Of a DNA stretch of 64,000 bases, positions 45,000 to 56,539 are shown one piece after another. The stretch spans positions 341,341,010-341,405,009 of the forward strand of contig NC_053392.1 of assembly GCF_905171765.1 (NCBI RefSeq), given 5' to 3'. Source of the stretch: Bufo bufo (lineage: Eukaryota; Chordata; Amphibia; Anura; Bufonidae). A model generated the notes under the pieces. That model had not been told where the DNA came from and made no database searches. It was given only the letters and a program-made list of their open reading frames with translations. Numbering within the stretch: position 1 is the first letter of the stretch; each line of letters opens with the position of its first letter. Both the position numbers and the translations under genes were made by a program.

Positions 45000-45401
45000 G
45001 GCCTCTTGCACATGAACAATGTTTGCCCGTGGCCGTATTACGTTACGCATACGGCGGGCCCGCAATACACGGGCATCGGCCCGTGTGCACTTTTCATTAC
45101 GCATGCGGACCCATTCACTTGAATGGGTCCGCAATCACGGAGATTTGGAACCGAAGAACGTATCGGAACCCCACAGCAGCACTAAGGAGTGCTTCCGTGG
45201 TGTTTCTGTCCGTGCCACAGCACCGCAAAAAAATAGAACTTGTTCTATTTTTTTGCGGTGCGGATGGATCACGGACCCATTCAAGTTGAATGAGTCTCGA
45301 TCCGTCCCGGCTGCCGCACGGACATTGTCCGTGCATTAAGGACTGCAAATTGCGGTCCCCAATGCATGGAACGGATGCACAAAGTTCGCTTGCAAGAGGC
45401 C
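45000..45401. mobile_element. Harbinger-like MITE (TCA duplication)
   Basis: Ends ggcctcttgcacatgaac / gttcgcttgcaagaggcc flanked by TCA (44997-44999, 45402-45404). Internal inverted blocks include caaaaaaatagaacttgttc and cggacccattca. Confidence 0.82.
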
Positions 45402-45404
45402 TCA

Positions 45405-45787
45405 AGATGGGGAATTTTCAGTTTTCGGAGTGTGACAGAAATTGCTATTTATCATATAATTTGTGAGATAAATTCAAATTTATTACAAACATGATTGCAT
45501 TTGGAAAATGAACCTAGCTGAGGTTTTGGCAGCAACCACTTTTATGTTGATGACTTAATTTGGTCATTTTCCCAGAGTAGCCATTTATTAGTGTATTTTT
45601 ATGATTTCATTACTAACTGAATTATATAGCTGTTGTTAATAGCCTGCTTGCTGCTGCCAACTGCATCCTCTGATTAAATGCAGATTATGTGACTATCAGT
45701 TACTTCCTTAAAATGTTGTCTTGACATTTTCCATTATTTGGAATCTTCTGGAGACAGATAAATTGAAAAAATGTTGTCACTTAGTTA

Positions 45788-45823
<36 letters not shown>

Positions 45824-45898
45824 TATTTGGTTTGCATTAAACTGATCTATTTTGGAAGCAAAATAGTTCATTGATCATTACTATGATATAGATAAATA
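45405..45898. other. AT-rich spacer with (ATT)n
   Basis: A run of ATT repeats lies at about 45790-45825. No coding frame. Confidence 0.6.
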
Positions 45899-46264
45899 CA
45901 GGTGAAACTCGTAAATTTAGAATATCGTGAAAAAGTTCATTTATTTCAGTAATGCAACTTAAAAGGAGTTGCATTAATGCAACTTAAAATTAGAATATTG
46001 TGAAAAGGTTTAATATTCTAGGCTCAAAGTGTCACACTCTAGTCAGCTAATTAATCCATACCCCCTGAGCAAAGGGTACCTGAGATTATGAATTTGGGGT
46101 TTTCATAAGCTGTAAGCCATAATCATCTAAATTATAACAAACAAAAGATTGAAATATCTCGCTTTGCATGTAATGAGTCTATCTCATATATTAGTTTCAC
46201 CTTTTAAATTGCATTACTGAAATAAATGAACTTTGCATGATATTCTAATTTTTTGCGTTTTACT

Positions 46265-46266
<2 letters not shown>
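45899..46266. mobile_element. mariner-type MITE
   Basis: Ends caggtgaaactcgtaaattt and ttttttgcgttttacttg are inverted relatives, with TA on both sides (45897-45898, 46267-46268). The internal inverted arms 'gaatatcgtgaaaaagttca' and 'atgaactttgcatgatattc' are clear. 368 bp, no gene. Confidence 0.82.

Positions 46267-46301
<35 letters not shown>
46267..46301. repeat. (TA)n microsatellite
   Basis: About 17 TA units directly next to the MITE's target site. Confidence 0.95.
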
Positions 46302-46305
<4 letters not shown>

Positions 46306-46357
46306 CAGTATAATTTTTATTGACTGTTTTACCTTGATTCCATGTACTATAACAAAG

Positions 46358-46557
46358 CAAGGACCTGTGTGTCCTTTGTGTGATCAGATGATTTTGCAAG
46401 CAAACAGTGATGGTTCCTATTGGATGACTAAAAGCAGAAATCTAGGAAATCAGGACACTACACAGGCACAACATTCTTTTTCCTGCAGAAAAAGTTTCCA
46501 TGAAGTTCTCGCTCCTGAGCAGTTCATTGACAATATAGAGGTTATTCAGCAGCTGCA
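46358..46557 (+). CDS. Candidate internal exon of an unrecognised host gene (plus strand)
   Basis: A 200-bp phase-0 exon candidate: branch-like tactataac and acceptor acaaag before 46358, donor CA|GTATGT at 46557/46558. It reads QGPVCPLCDQMILQANSDGS..., a CxxC pair, then HSFSCRKSFHEVLAPEQFID and NIEVIQQL. This is non-repetitive, balanced coding-like sequence that no transposon here explains; the CxxC...C pattern could be part of a zinc ribbon. It leaves phase 2, matched by the exon at 51845 (CA + T, His). I cannot name the protein. Confidence 0.6.
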
Positions 46558-46829
46558 GTATGTTTTTTGCTTGTTTGTTTTTTACAAATCTGTACAGTTT
46601 TATGCACCACCTTCAATGTGAGTTTGCTTTACAGAATCAAGAGGAACGTGATCAGACAGAAAATGTGTATAACTGAGACAAGAATTCGTTTTCGATTTTC
46701 AACACTTGTCAATTAAATATATCAACCTACACATTTTAAATATAGAAACATAGAATGTGTCGGTAGATAAGAACCATTTGGCCCATCTAGTCTGCCCAAT
46801 ATACTGAATACTATGAATAGCCCATGGCC

Positions 46830-49800
46830 CTATCTTATATGAAGGATGGCCTTATGCCTATCCCATGCATGCTCAAACTCCTTCACTGTATTTGCACCTA
46901 CCACTTCTGCAGGAAGGGTATTCCATGCACCCACTACTCTCTCAGTAAAGTAATACTTCCTGATATTACTTTTAAACCTTTGCCCCTCTAATTTAAAACT
47001 ATGTCCTCTTGTAGCAGTTTTTTTCCTTTTAAATATTCTCTCCTCTTTTACCTTGTTGATTCCCTTTATGTATTTAAAAGTTTCTATCATATCCCCTCTG
47101 TCTCGTCTTTCTTCCAAACTATACATGTTAAGGTCCTTTAACCTTTCCTGGTAAGTTTTATCCTGCAATCCATGTACTAGTTTAGTAGCTCTTCTCTGAA
47201 CTCTCTCCAAAGTATCAATATCCTTCTGGAGATATGGTCTCCAGTACTGCGCACAATACTCCAAATGAGGTCTTACTAGTGCTCTGTAGAGCGGCATGAG
47301 CACTTCCCTCTTTCTACTGGTAATGCCTCTCAATATACACCCAAGCATTCTGATAGCATTTCCTGCTGCTCTATGACATTGTCTGCCTACCTTTAAGTCT
47401 TCTGAAATAATGACCCCTAAATCCCTTTCCTCAGATACTGAGGTTAGGACTGTATCACTGATTTTATATTCTGTTCTTGGGTTTTTACACCCCAGGTGCA
47501 TTATCTTGCCCTTATCAACATTAAATTTTAGTTGCCAGATTTTTTACCATTGCTCTAGTTTTCCTAAATCCTTTTCCATTTGGTGTATCCCTCCAGGAAC
47601 ATCAACATGCGAAAAAGACACCTTATCATCGATGCCTTCTGCAATTTCGCTGATAAAGATATTAAACAATATGGGTCCCTGAACAGATCCCTGAGGTACC
47701 CCACTGGTAACAAGACCATGGTCTGAATATACTCCATTGACTACAACCCTCTGTTGTCTGTCCCTCAGCCACTGCCTAATCTATTCAGCCATATGGGAGT
47801 CCAAGCAAAAAGACTGCAATTTATTGATAAGCCTTCTATGTGGGACAGTATCAAAAGCCTTACTAAAGTCTAGATAAGCGATGTCTACTGCACCTCCGTT
47901 ATCTATTATTTTAGTCACCCAATCAAAAAAATCAATAAGATTAGTTTGACATGATCTCCCTGAAGTAAACCCATGCTGTTTTTCATCTTTCAATCCATGG
48001 GATTTTAGATGTTCCATAATCCTCTCCTTAAGTATGGTTTCCATTAATTTCCCCACTAAAGATGTCAGGCTTACTGGCCTATAGTTGCCCAATTCCTCCC
48101 TACTACCTTTCTTGTGAATGGGCACATTTGCTAATCTTCTGGGACGACTCAAGTTTGCAGTGATTGGTTAAATAAATCTGTTAATGGTTTTGCTAGTTCA
48201 CCGCTAAGCTCTTTTAATAGCTTTGGGTGTATCCCATCAGGCCCCTGTGACTTATTTGTATTAATTTTAGACAGCTGACTTAGAACCTCTTCCTCTGTAA
48301 AGACACATGCATCAAAAGATCCATTAGTCTTCCTTCCTAACTGAGGTCCTTTTCCTTCATTTTCCTTTGGAAAAACTGAACAGAAGTATTCATTGAGGCA
48401 GTCAGCTGGTTCTTTATCTTCTTCCATATACCTTCCTCCTTTTGTTTTTAATTTGGTAATTCCTTGTTTTAGTTTCCTTTTTTCATTTATGTATCTGAAG
48501 AATGTCTTATCGCCTTTTTTCACTGACTGAGCTAATTTCTCTTCTTCCTGTGCTTTAGAAGCTCTTATAACTTGTTTGGGCTCTCTCTGTCTAATCTTAT
48601 AAATGTGCCTGTCATCCTCTTTTTTTATTTTTATAATTACTAAATGCTATCTTTTTGTTTTTAATTATTTTGCCCACTTCTGCTGAGTACCACAGTGGTC
48701 TCTTCCTTTTTTTTGCTTTTACTGACTAGCCTAATGCAATTATCTGTTGCCTTCAATAGTGCCACTTTTAACTAGTCCCATTTCTCCTGGACTCCATTGA
48801 AACTGTTCCAATCTGATAGGGACTCGTATACCACTAATCTAATTTTAGAAAAGTCAGTTTTTCTAAAATCTAAAACTTTTGTTTTTGTGTGGTGTGACTC
48901 AGTCACTGTGCTTATAGTAAATCACACTGACTGGTGATCACTATATCCCAAGGTTTCCCCTACAGTAATATCAGATACCAAATTCCCATTTGTGAATACT
49001 AAATCTAAAATGGCCTCCTTCCGGGTTGGCTCCTCCACTACTTGCTGTAGAGATAATCCCAGTAGGGAATTTAGAATATCTGTACTCCTGGCAGAACTAG
49101 CTATTTTTGTTTTCCAGTTTACATCATGAAGATTAAAGTCTCCCAGAATGATAACTTCCCCTTTCAATGTCATGTTAGCTATTTCCTCGACTAGTAGATC
49201 ATCTAATTCTTTGACTTGGCTATGTGGTCGATATATAACACCTACACGAGTTACCTTATGATTATCAAGCTGCAAGGTAACCCAAACTGACTCTAAATTG
49301 GTCTTGCTAATTTGTATTAAATTCAATTTTATGCTCTCTTTCATATACAGGGCCACTCCTCACCCTTTCTTGCATTCTCTGTCTTTCCTATATAGAGAGA
49401 ACCCTGGTATTGTTATATCCCAGTCATTACTCCCATTGAATAAAATCTGTAGAAAAAGTCAGAGTGGCACTGCATACGAGAATAAAACACCCCTCGTCTT
49501 GTATTAGCAACTTGTCAACTTAGGATAAAGCAAGTAAACTTGCGTGGTCTGCACTGTCGGCGGTGCTCTGTCCTACATGTAACCAGACAGTTACGTTTCA
49601 ATAATCTTGTGTACGAGTAGAGACAAAAGGACGGCACTCACCACTTTCTTTTATTGCTTATATTACTCCCATTGAACCATGTCTCAGTAACAGCCACTAA
49701 ATCTATATTCTCAGATGCCATTATAGACTCAAGTTCATTGATCTTATTCCCTAAACTGCGAGCATTTGTAGACAAGACTCTGAGCTTGTCATTTCTTAAC

Positions 49801-49862
49801 CTATGTGCTACTGGCATCTTCTGGCATTGTTCCGGGGGGCAGTCGGACTGCTGGATTATCAC
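46830..49862 (-). pseudogene. CR1 ORF2: endonuclease and reverse transcriptase, broken
   Basis: From the N-terminus: 49862-49638 has KLRVLSTNARSLGNKINELE and AVTETWFN, the start of the APE endonuclease. 49356-48922 has EVIILGDFNLHDVNW (GDFN motif) and LGYSDHQSV (SDH motif). 48523-48149 is the linker with QGPDGIHPKLLKELSGEL. 48152-47781 has NYRPVSLTSLVGKLMETILK and DFSKAFDTVPH (RT). 47501-46830 is the C-terminal part with RDLGVIISEDLK and ERVVGAWNTLPAEVV. RT blocks around the expected YxDD (between 47781 and 47501) are in other frames. Target-primed reverse transcription is the family function; this copy is dead. Confidence 0.92.
49441..49661. mobile_element. 221-bp insertion with 15-bp target duplication (SINE or short LINE-mobilised)
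   Basis: attactcccattgaa occurs at 49426-49440 and 49662-49676, bracketing sequence foreign to CR1. A 15-bp duplication fits LINE machinery. The insert has no tRNA-like promoter I can recognise. Confidence 0.75.
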
Positions 49863-49879
49863 TCTTTTGTCCCCCTTTC

Positions 49880-51272
49880 CTAGTTTAAATGCTCCTTAGC
49901 AAATACTTTAAACTGTTCACTGAGGACATTCGTTCCCTTGAGAGAAAGATGCAAACCATCTTTCTTGTACAGTACTTTTCCATTCCAATGAGAGCTAACA
50001 TGAGACACAAAGCCAAACTCTTGGTTCAGACACCATTCACCAAATATCACGGATGGTGTTGCAGGAAACAATAAGTAACAAAATAAATATCCGACTGACT
50101 TGATCCAAAACTAAGGAACAAAAGGGTGAGCCCTATTAAAGCCCTAGAGCTCTCCCTCACTGCTCAGCCCATGCAAAGATCTCAATGATAGAAAGTTGCA
50201 TGTCCACGTACCTTAGACTGAGTGACACCTGCAAACCCTATAATAGTGAGGGGACACGACCACCGGCTCCCTGCACTTAATACGGAGGGAGTCAGGGTCA
50301 CCTAGAATCAAGTCAACAGGAAAACACAATACAGAAATAGACTTATCTTGAGGAACCAGCAGTAGCAACTTCAAGCAGTGAAACCAATCCAGGAAGTAGT
50401 ATAAACCGCAAAGTGAAGCAGTAGGGGAGGAGATATATAGGGAGGCAATCACTGCTAATAGATGACAGCTGGGAGAGGGAGAAGAGATGTCAAAGCGAAC
50501 GCAAAACAAAAGAACATCATGCAGGAGGTACTGAAGAACGTCTATCAGAACTTCTCAGAGATCTGGCGGTGACACCAAGCCATACATTGAATTCCTTAAT
50601 GTGCATCTTCCTGTCATGCTGAAGGTTATGCACAGGCAAAACTGCAGAGAATGAAACAGTTGATGCAACCTCCTGTATATAATTTCCAAGTGTGTGAAAA
50701 GCTTCCTTCACCTTTGAAACCTCATTGCAAGCCAGATCATTTGTCCTAAGATGGACAATAACATCCACCTCCCTTTCCTGCTTTGCTTGCCTAACAATAT
50801 TAAGGATACGTCGTCTATTCCTGCTAGTGGTAGCACCAGGGAGACATCTCACAAAACAATTTTCCTCAAACTTCACACCTCTTATGATAGAATCGCCCAC
50901 CAACAGCTGCTTACTATTAATCCTCACCTTATCCTTTTTGTCTTTGGCTGCAGTCTTGCATACTTTAGGCATGGGAGATGATTGTTCCTCACTCACTGTG
51001 CCTGAGCCATCCTCCATGTTGCTCTTGCGCTCTGAAAGTGCTACAAATGAATTATGGAGAGCCACAGACTGTGGGACATGTTTTCTATCAACAACTCTCA
51101 GTCTACCAGAACCTGCAGTAACCCATCTTCCATTCCTAGGGGGCCTCTGTGGCAGTGGCATTGCAACATTCCCAGCCTGAGTTTGTTTAACAGTTAATTT
51201 ACAAATCTCAGATTTCAGAAATGCAACTTTAGTAAAAAAAAAAAATATTCTCAACATACAATTCACTTTCAA
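49880..51272 (-). pseudogene. CR1 ORF1 with SGNH/GDSL-type esterase domain, split by an insertion
   Basis: The main frame (start 51272) ends at 50517. Residues ~120-200 carry LLVGDSIIRGVKF (GDS block), CLPGATTSRNRRRI, and VDVIVHLRTNDLACNEV, where R replaces the usual G of GTND. After the insertion the protein continues (50071-49880) with TPSVIFGEW and YKKDGLHLSLKGTNVLSEQF, the DxxH block of the esterase. CR1 ORF1 proteins often carry this esterase. This copy has the Ser and Asp/His blocks but is disrupted by the insertion at 50067-50519. Confidence 0.85.
50067..50519. mobile_element. 453-bp LTR-like insertion in CR1 ORF1
   Basis: tgcagga flanks both sides (50060-50066, 50520-50526), and removing the insert rejoins ORF1 (…VPPA|TPSVIFGEW). 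The insert has TATA-like tatatag on the plus strand (50432) and no coding frame. Its ends are ambiguous by a few bases, so the duplication could be 5-7 bp. It is probably a solo LTR. Confidence 0.65.
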
Positions 51273-51365
51273 TCTATCAGATTTTTTTCATATATTCATT
51301 TACATTTATTCAACTTTTTATTGTGAACATTAGCACTGGTTTTCACTCCCAGATTATTGCTATAA

Positions 51366-51687
51366 GGGCTCATGCACATGAACGTGGCATTTTTTTCAGT
51401 CCGCAAGTTGCGAATCCGCAAAAAACGGATGCCACCCATGTGCCTTCCGCAATTTGTGGAACGGAACAGGAGGCCCTTATAGAAATGCCTATTCTTGTCC
51501 GTAAAACGGACAAGAATAGGACATGCATCATAATTTTTGTGGGGCCACGGAATGGAGCAATGGATGCGGACAGCACACAGAGTGCTGTCCGCATCCTTTG
51601 CGGACCCATTGAAATGAATGGTTCCGTATACGGAATCAAAATAAGGGCCGTATACGGAACGCAAAAAACGTTCGTGTGCATGAGCCA
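51366..51687. mobile_element. Harbinger-like MITE (TAA duplication)
   Basis: Ends gggctcatgcacatgaacg / cgttcgtgtgcatgagcc with TAA at 51363-51365 and 51688-51690. Internal hairpin around ttcttgtccgtaaaacggac. Confidence 0.85.
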
Positions 51688-51844
51688 TAAAACTGACACT
51701 TTGATGTCAGTGGTTGCTTGCCTGAGGAAGGAGGCAGACCTCCTCTGAAATGTATCACCCCTTGCCACCTTTACATGTTAATGTTTTATATATTTTGATC
51801 CATTTTCCATTTTATCCATGTTTCTTAAAACAACTTTACTATAG

Positions 51845-51968
51845 TGATCAGCTCCCCACAAACCATGAGACAGCACAACTTATTCTGGAAAGCGCCACTT
51901 TTAATTGTTGTGATTTATGGATGCTTAACATTAGTGTTTCGTTATGTAGCTCCTGGACACTTTGTTAG
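51845..51968 (+). CDS. Candidate terminal coding exon, plus-strand gene
   Basis: Acceptor cttaaaacaactttactatag ends at 51844. The frame (T completes the preceding CA) reads DQLPTNHETAQLILESATFN CCDLWMLN... and stops at 51966-51968, 41 codons. A plus-strand AATAAA at 52417-52422 could end the transcript, giving a ~470-nt 3' UTR. The phase fits the exon at 46358-46557. The product is unknown. Confidence 0.5.
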
Positions 51969-52317
51969 AATTAATTTTCTTTATTTAAATGCAAAGGCTT
52001 AGTAGAGGAGTAGATATCTGAAATCATCATCATGCTTGTAATGCTTCATATCAACAGTGTTTCTGGGAGACACATTCCAATAGTTTTTTCTTTAAGTGGT
52101 TACAGTTGTTTCCATATGATCTGTCAGATGAAGTTACTGAGTGTTGATTTTTAGTTTCCATTTTTGCTAGGAACCTTGGGTATTGCAAGCCTCTGACTGA
52201 CCTGGGACCTTAGGCAAACATTCCATTCTTTAGTAAAGTATGAACACAAAGGTTTGATGACTTTGCCTCTTAATTTCTCTTCATAAACAGAGCCACCCGG
52301 GGGTCACACTTTTCTCA
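51960..52317 (-). CDS. Candidate terminal exon and 3' UTR, minus-strand gene
   Basis: On the minus strand a strong polypyrimidine tract (ttctttctttttttcctttccag) ends at 52318. The exon opens T|GAG AAA and reads EKSVTPGWLCL then TGA (52283-52281). AATAAA lies ~300 nt downstream (minus, 51985-51980), so a short 3' UTR follows. The opening T completes the codon left by the exon at 57950-58005 (GA + T, Asp). It overlaps the end of the plus-strand candidate gene tail to tail. The protein is not recognised. Confidence 0.5.
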
Positions 52318-52429
52318 CTGGAAAGGAAAAAAAGAAAGAAAAAACTAAATTAGACTATATAAAAAGTATAGATAGCAAAATTATAAAAGAGATGTACACA
52401 ATCTTTGAACAAAAGGAATAAAGAACTGC

Positions 52430-54440
52430 ATACAATTTTATCAAGTATAGGACATTTCTCCCATATGGATATCTGAAAATTTGCGCATATTAAGTATCTA
52501 TTTGTAAGTTAAATCAGAAAAATGAAACTGCAGCGACCCAATCTATGACCTTCATATGGCCCTTCAGTCACGTGCGCATAATGTCATATGGTGGCAGCTA
52601 CAGCAATAATTCACTTGATTATGTCAAACTGATACTTATGTTGCAGTAGTTGCACAATTTTTTCTACCTAATAGTGTGACTTATAGAGAACATCGGCTAT
52701 CTTCAAGTACATGGTATAGAGTAAAGGTGTATTCCTTAGTAGTATTTCAGACAGGATACAGTATGTTCATCAACAACAAAGCAGGGTTTGAATTTCATTT
52801 CCTTGGTAAAATCTGCAATTAACATTTTTAGTTATATTTTTAACAACAAAATGATTCACAGATGGTAAGAACTGTATATTTTCTAAGAATTAACTGATTT
52901 CTTTATAAATAGGAGTTCCATATGGTTTAAAACATGACAGGATTAAATAGTTTGCCTTTAACTCATTAATAACTTAAACATGTTTTATGTATTAAATTAC
53001 ATTCTATGTATTTGATTAACTATTTGATATTCTATTTATTTGCTCAAATGATATTTGATAGTCTATTCATTTGATTAAATAATATTTGATATTCTATTTG
53101 ATTATATGATATTTGATATTCTATTTATTTAAATACATTATATTTGATATTCTATTTATTTGTTAATATTTCAAACTATACCCACTATGAAAGACTCAGT
53201 ATGACTCTGTACAAAACAATTGGCCACTCATTTGAATGGGCAGCATATAATTCTGCCTTATTCCTGTACTGGCTACTAGAGGAGAATTGAATGGCCATCT
53301 ACACCATTGTCAAGAAATGATAGCAGAAGATCAGATTTGGACAAAGCTAGGCTGAGCTGCTACATCCTTGTCACTGAGTTTTGTTTCATTAAAAATTATA
53401 AAATTGTTTACTTCCTTACCTTTGCTCCTCATAATACTCAGGGGTGGACTGGGAACTTAAAGTGGACCTGGGAAAAAAAAACTAAAAGTGGCCCCATGTT
53501 GTAGGTGAGTCTAAAATGACAGAAGGCAGGGCAAGACAAATAGGTAGGGTCAGCAAAACTATAGTGCAGCACAAAATACTTCCCCAGAAGAACCAAATAC
53601 CATAGTGCAGCGCAATATCTCCACAGAAGCTGCATCTTTTTGGTAGTCAGCATCAGATGCCACATCCTAAGGATGACGATGCAACTGAATTCAGGAGGGC
53701 ACCTTCAGCTGCCAGCCAAATACATGAGTAGTGTATTTAAAGCTTCTAGCCTTAATTAAAAGAAACCAAAACATTTTACCTGCCAGTTAAAAACAGATAG
53801 GAACACATACTTTTTTTCTAATCTCTTTTTAGTTTCTGATTACAGATTTTTTTATTCTATTTCCTGAACATGATTATGGGCGCTGCCATCTTGCCTTAGC
53901 TGTTTACGAAGCATTAAATAATTGCTTTACAGCATAGACACAATGGTCAGGTGGGCACCTCATTGACTTCTATGGGAGAGTTTTCTAGGTATGCCCTGTG
54001 ACCCGTGCAGGGGTCATTGTACAAGGGAAGAATATATAAGCTTTGATAATCGCCTATTGTAAATGGTGAATTCTGTCTTATCTATACATAGGTGATATAA
54101 TTACACAAGAATAGAATGATAGATAGGCAGGTAACTGCAGTAAAGTGATCGGTACAGACCAAGAATTGGCATCCATTACTGGATAAGTGGCCAGTACGAA
54201 AACAACAGGATTTTTTGTTTTTTGTTTAAATACAGACATTCACATGCAAAATTAAAAATAACAGCATCAAAAATTCTTTAGAAATATGTTAAACATTAAA
54301 ACATGGCTTAAAAAATAGGTCATTTTCTGACGACACATTCCCTTTAATACTGAAACCATCACATCATTATGGGGTTAAAGGACCAGCATGCATCACTGTA
54401 ATTCATCCCTGCCAATCCCCTTCCCAATATCACTGCATTT
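52430..54440. other. AT-rich, gene-free stretch with local repeats
   Basis: 53000-53170 has about four imperfect repeats of 'tttgatattctatttatttg'. The remaining sequence shows no gene or recognised element. Confidence 0.55.
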
Positions 54441-54462
54441 AAGGATACATTCTCCATCACTA

Positions 54463-54700
54463 GAGGTCCCTTTACACGGGACGATATTACAGCAGATTGT
54501 CGAGAAGGAATTGTTCCTTCCTGACAATCTGCTGATCATTGGTGAAGGAGACCTCTGCATTTACATGTAGCGATCTCCTCCAGAGAGAAGGAGCGATTAC
54601 CAATGCCATCGCTCTTCCCCACAACAACTGGTTACTTCCCAGCAGTAGATCGTGTTTACATAGCACGATCTGCTGCCGGCAAATTGTGCCCATATTCTGC
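54463..54700. mobile_element. Fold-back MITE-like sequence
   Basis: Starts ggtccctttacacgggacga and contains hairpins ggaattgttccttcctgaca and gatcgtgtttacatagcacg. It resembles the other GG(T/C)CC-type MITEs here, but the right terminal repeat was not found. Confidence 0.45.
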
Positions 54701-55600
54701 CTGCCCTTTGCTTGTCTAATTACAACATTCTATAGCGTGTCCTGGTACCTATTGCTAATGTCTTCTTAGATGCTAACAGAGACTGCTCCTGTGATTGTGA
54801 CCTGAGTGTTGCCTGTAGCAAATCTAGATCACTGTATGGGGTTTAAAGGGTGAATACTAGGGAATCCCTTAGACTCCACTCCCAGGTTTAGCCCCAGCCA
54901 AATCTATTGCAATGCGCTGTGGTACTAATCTCTTTCTGTTTATCTTGTTACATACAACTTTTGTGTTACTGTCAAATTTGCTATATAAAACTAATTTTAT
55001 AAAACTATTTTCCTGTATCCATAATATACAGCCAAAAATGGTCAGCCAAAAATGAAGCTGTCCTCATTTAATATGGGTGGGGTAGGATAGAGTTTCAAAA
55101 CTTATGGTCACTAATGCGTTTTGTAAAAAAAAAAAAATCAGACTATTAAATAATAAAAACTTTGGCTGAACTATTGGTTGGCTAGTATTCTTTATTGTTG
55201 CAGTGAAACATAAAGCTTGATATAAAAAAAATGATACATTTCTTTTGTATGTGTAATGCAAAGTTTGCAAAATAATTGCAAACACTGATAATAAAATGGA
55301 AGTTACATTAAAACTGAAGAAATTTACATTGTTGTTGGCTTCAGGTCAACAGCTGTCATATAAAATAGAAACATTACATTTGGTGGACAGTGTACTCCTT
55401 CCATCCCTTTGTATAGTGATATGTTTCCTACCAATAGTTTGTTTTTGAGAGCTTTAGTGCATTAATGGAAATTTTCTATGCAATATGTGAAAATAAAAGA
55501 GGGCAACAGAAAAATAACTGTTATCATACATAGTTCCTTGTTAGGGATGTCATAACCAGGTTCATGACTCTATATCCACTATTGATTATTATATAGACTC
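54701..55600. other. Gene-free spacer
   Basis: No coding frame, repeat or RNA gene recognised. Confidence 0.5.
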
Positions 55601-55614
55601 ATTGACAAAAAATA

Positions 55615-56530
55615 ATGCACTCAGATAGAAATGTCGGATTGTTGCAAAATTCAGCATGCAGTTATATTGCAGGCAGATATGTACATGATTACAGATATGG
55701 TAGACACTGGGTCTTGCCACAAGAGGGCATAAAAGTGCTTCTCCCGCTGCGCTATAAAAAGGCTTTAAGAGGCTACTTTTGGGTAGTGTACCACTTGGTC
55801 AGATATTGTTGACTGCTAGATATGCCTCTATGACACACTTGAAGACGTTTTGCCCACTAGGAAGACTTTGAGAGGGGGCGCATCATTGGACTGAGAAAAG
55901 CAGGATAGTCATTTTGATGAATGACCCACCATGTAGGCTGTTCTAACCTAGGTCATGAGGTCATGGGAGAAATAGTTATATGAGGACACACACAGCAAAC
56001 AGGTTCTGAACAGACCACCAGTTAAAAGGATTTTTTGATCCATCGACAAGCAGCACCCACGGTTTTGTTTTCCACAATCCAGACACAATTGGCACCTTTA
56101 TTACACACCCCTGTTTTTGAACAAAAAACTTGGACTGCTACGGACTGGAAACATATCATCTTTAGCAAGGAATCCAGTTTCTGTTTGAGAGCCAACTATG
56201 GTCGGATTCCAGTATGGAGGCCCCATAGTAAGTGCTTCAATCCTGCTTTTGCTGTGAAGCAACACAAAACCCCAACTGCTGGTGTGATGATCTGCGGAGT
56301 TTCCGCATGCAAGAGTTGGTCATCCGTTCACACAAGGGACACTAACAGCTCAGTGATATGTGTAGGACATCTTGAGGACACATGTGTTGCCTCTCATGGA
56401 AGGGCTTCCAACTAGCATTTTTCACCAATTCAACATTTATGGGACCAGTTGGGTCGCCAGCATCGGGAACCTAAAATTGTGCAGGTTGTACAGGCCCAGC
56501 TGCAATAGAAACTACCACAGAATTTTGTAT
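55615..56530 (+). pseudogene. Old Tc1/mariner transposase remnant
   Basis: The plus frame 56035-56415 has TWTATDWKHIIFSKESSF, which matches the first catalytic block (W..DW..V.FSDES.F) with the Asp changed to Lys, followed by YGRIPVWRP and KTPTAGVMICG. Downstream in another frame is HLWDQLGRQHREP, from the block after the third acidic residue. The 5' part (55860-55960, 'gagggggcgcatcattggac') is a decayed HTH region. Terminal repeats were not identified; this is the oldest Tc1 copy in the window. Confidence 0.75.
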
Positions 56531-56539
56531 AGCACAGTA

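Larger units (their letters stand above)
46742..51290 (-). mobile_element. CR1 LINE (nearly full length, with nested insertions)
   Basis: The minus-strand CR1 has ORF1 (esterase type), ORF2 (endonuclease plus reverse transcriptase) and a 3' end at ~46742 reading tgtttctata. It lies between the plus-strand candidate exons at 46358 and 51845, i.e. in an intron, antisense. Frameshifts and stops break both ORFs. It is interrupted by insertions at 49441-49661 and 50067-50519. Confidence 0.92.

Noticed and set aside
46253..46357. Extension of the 46358 exon upstream to the ATG at 46253
   Set aside because: That stretch is MITE end and TA microsatellite; the coding-like sequence starts at the splice acceptor.
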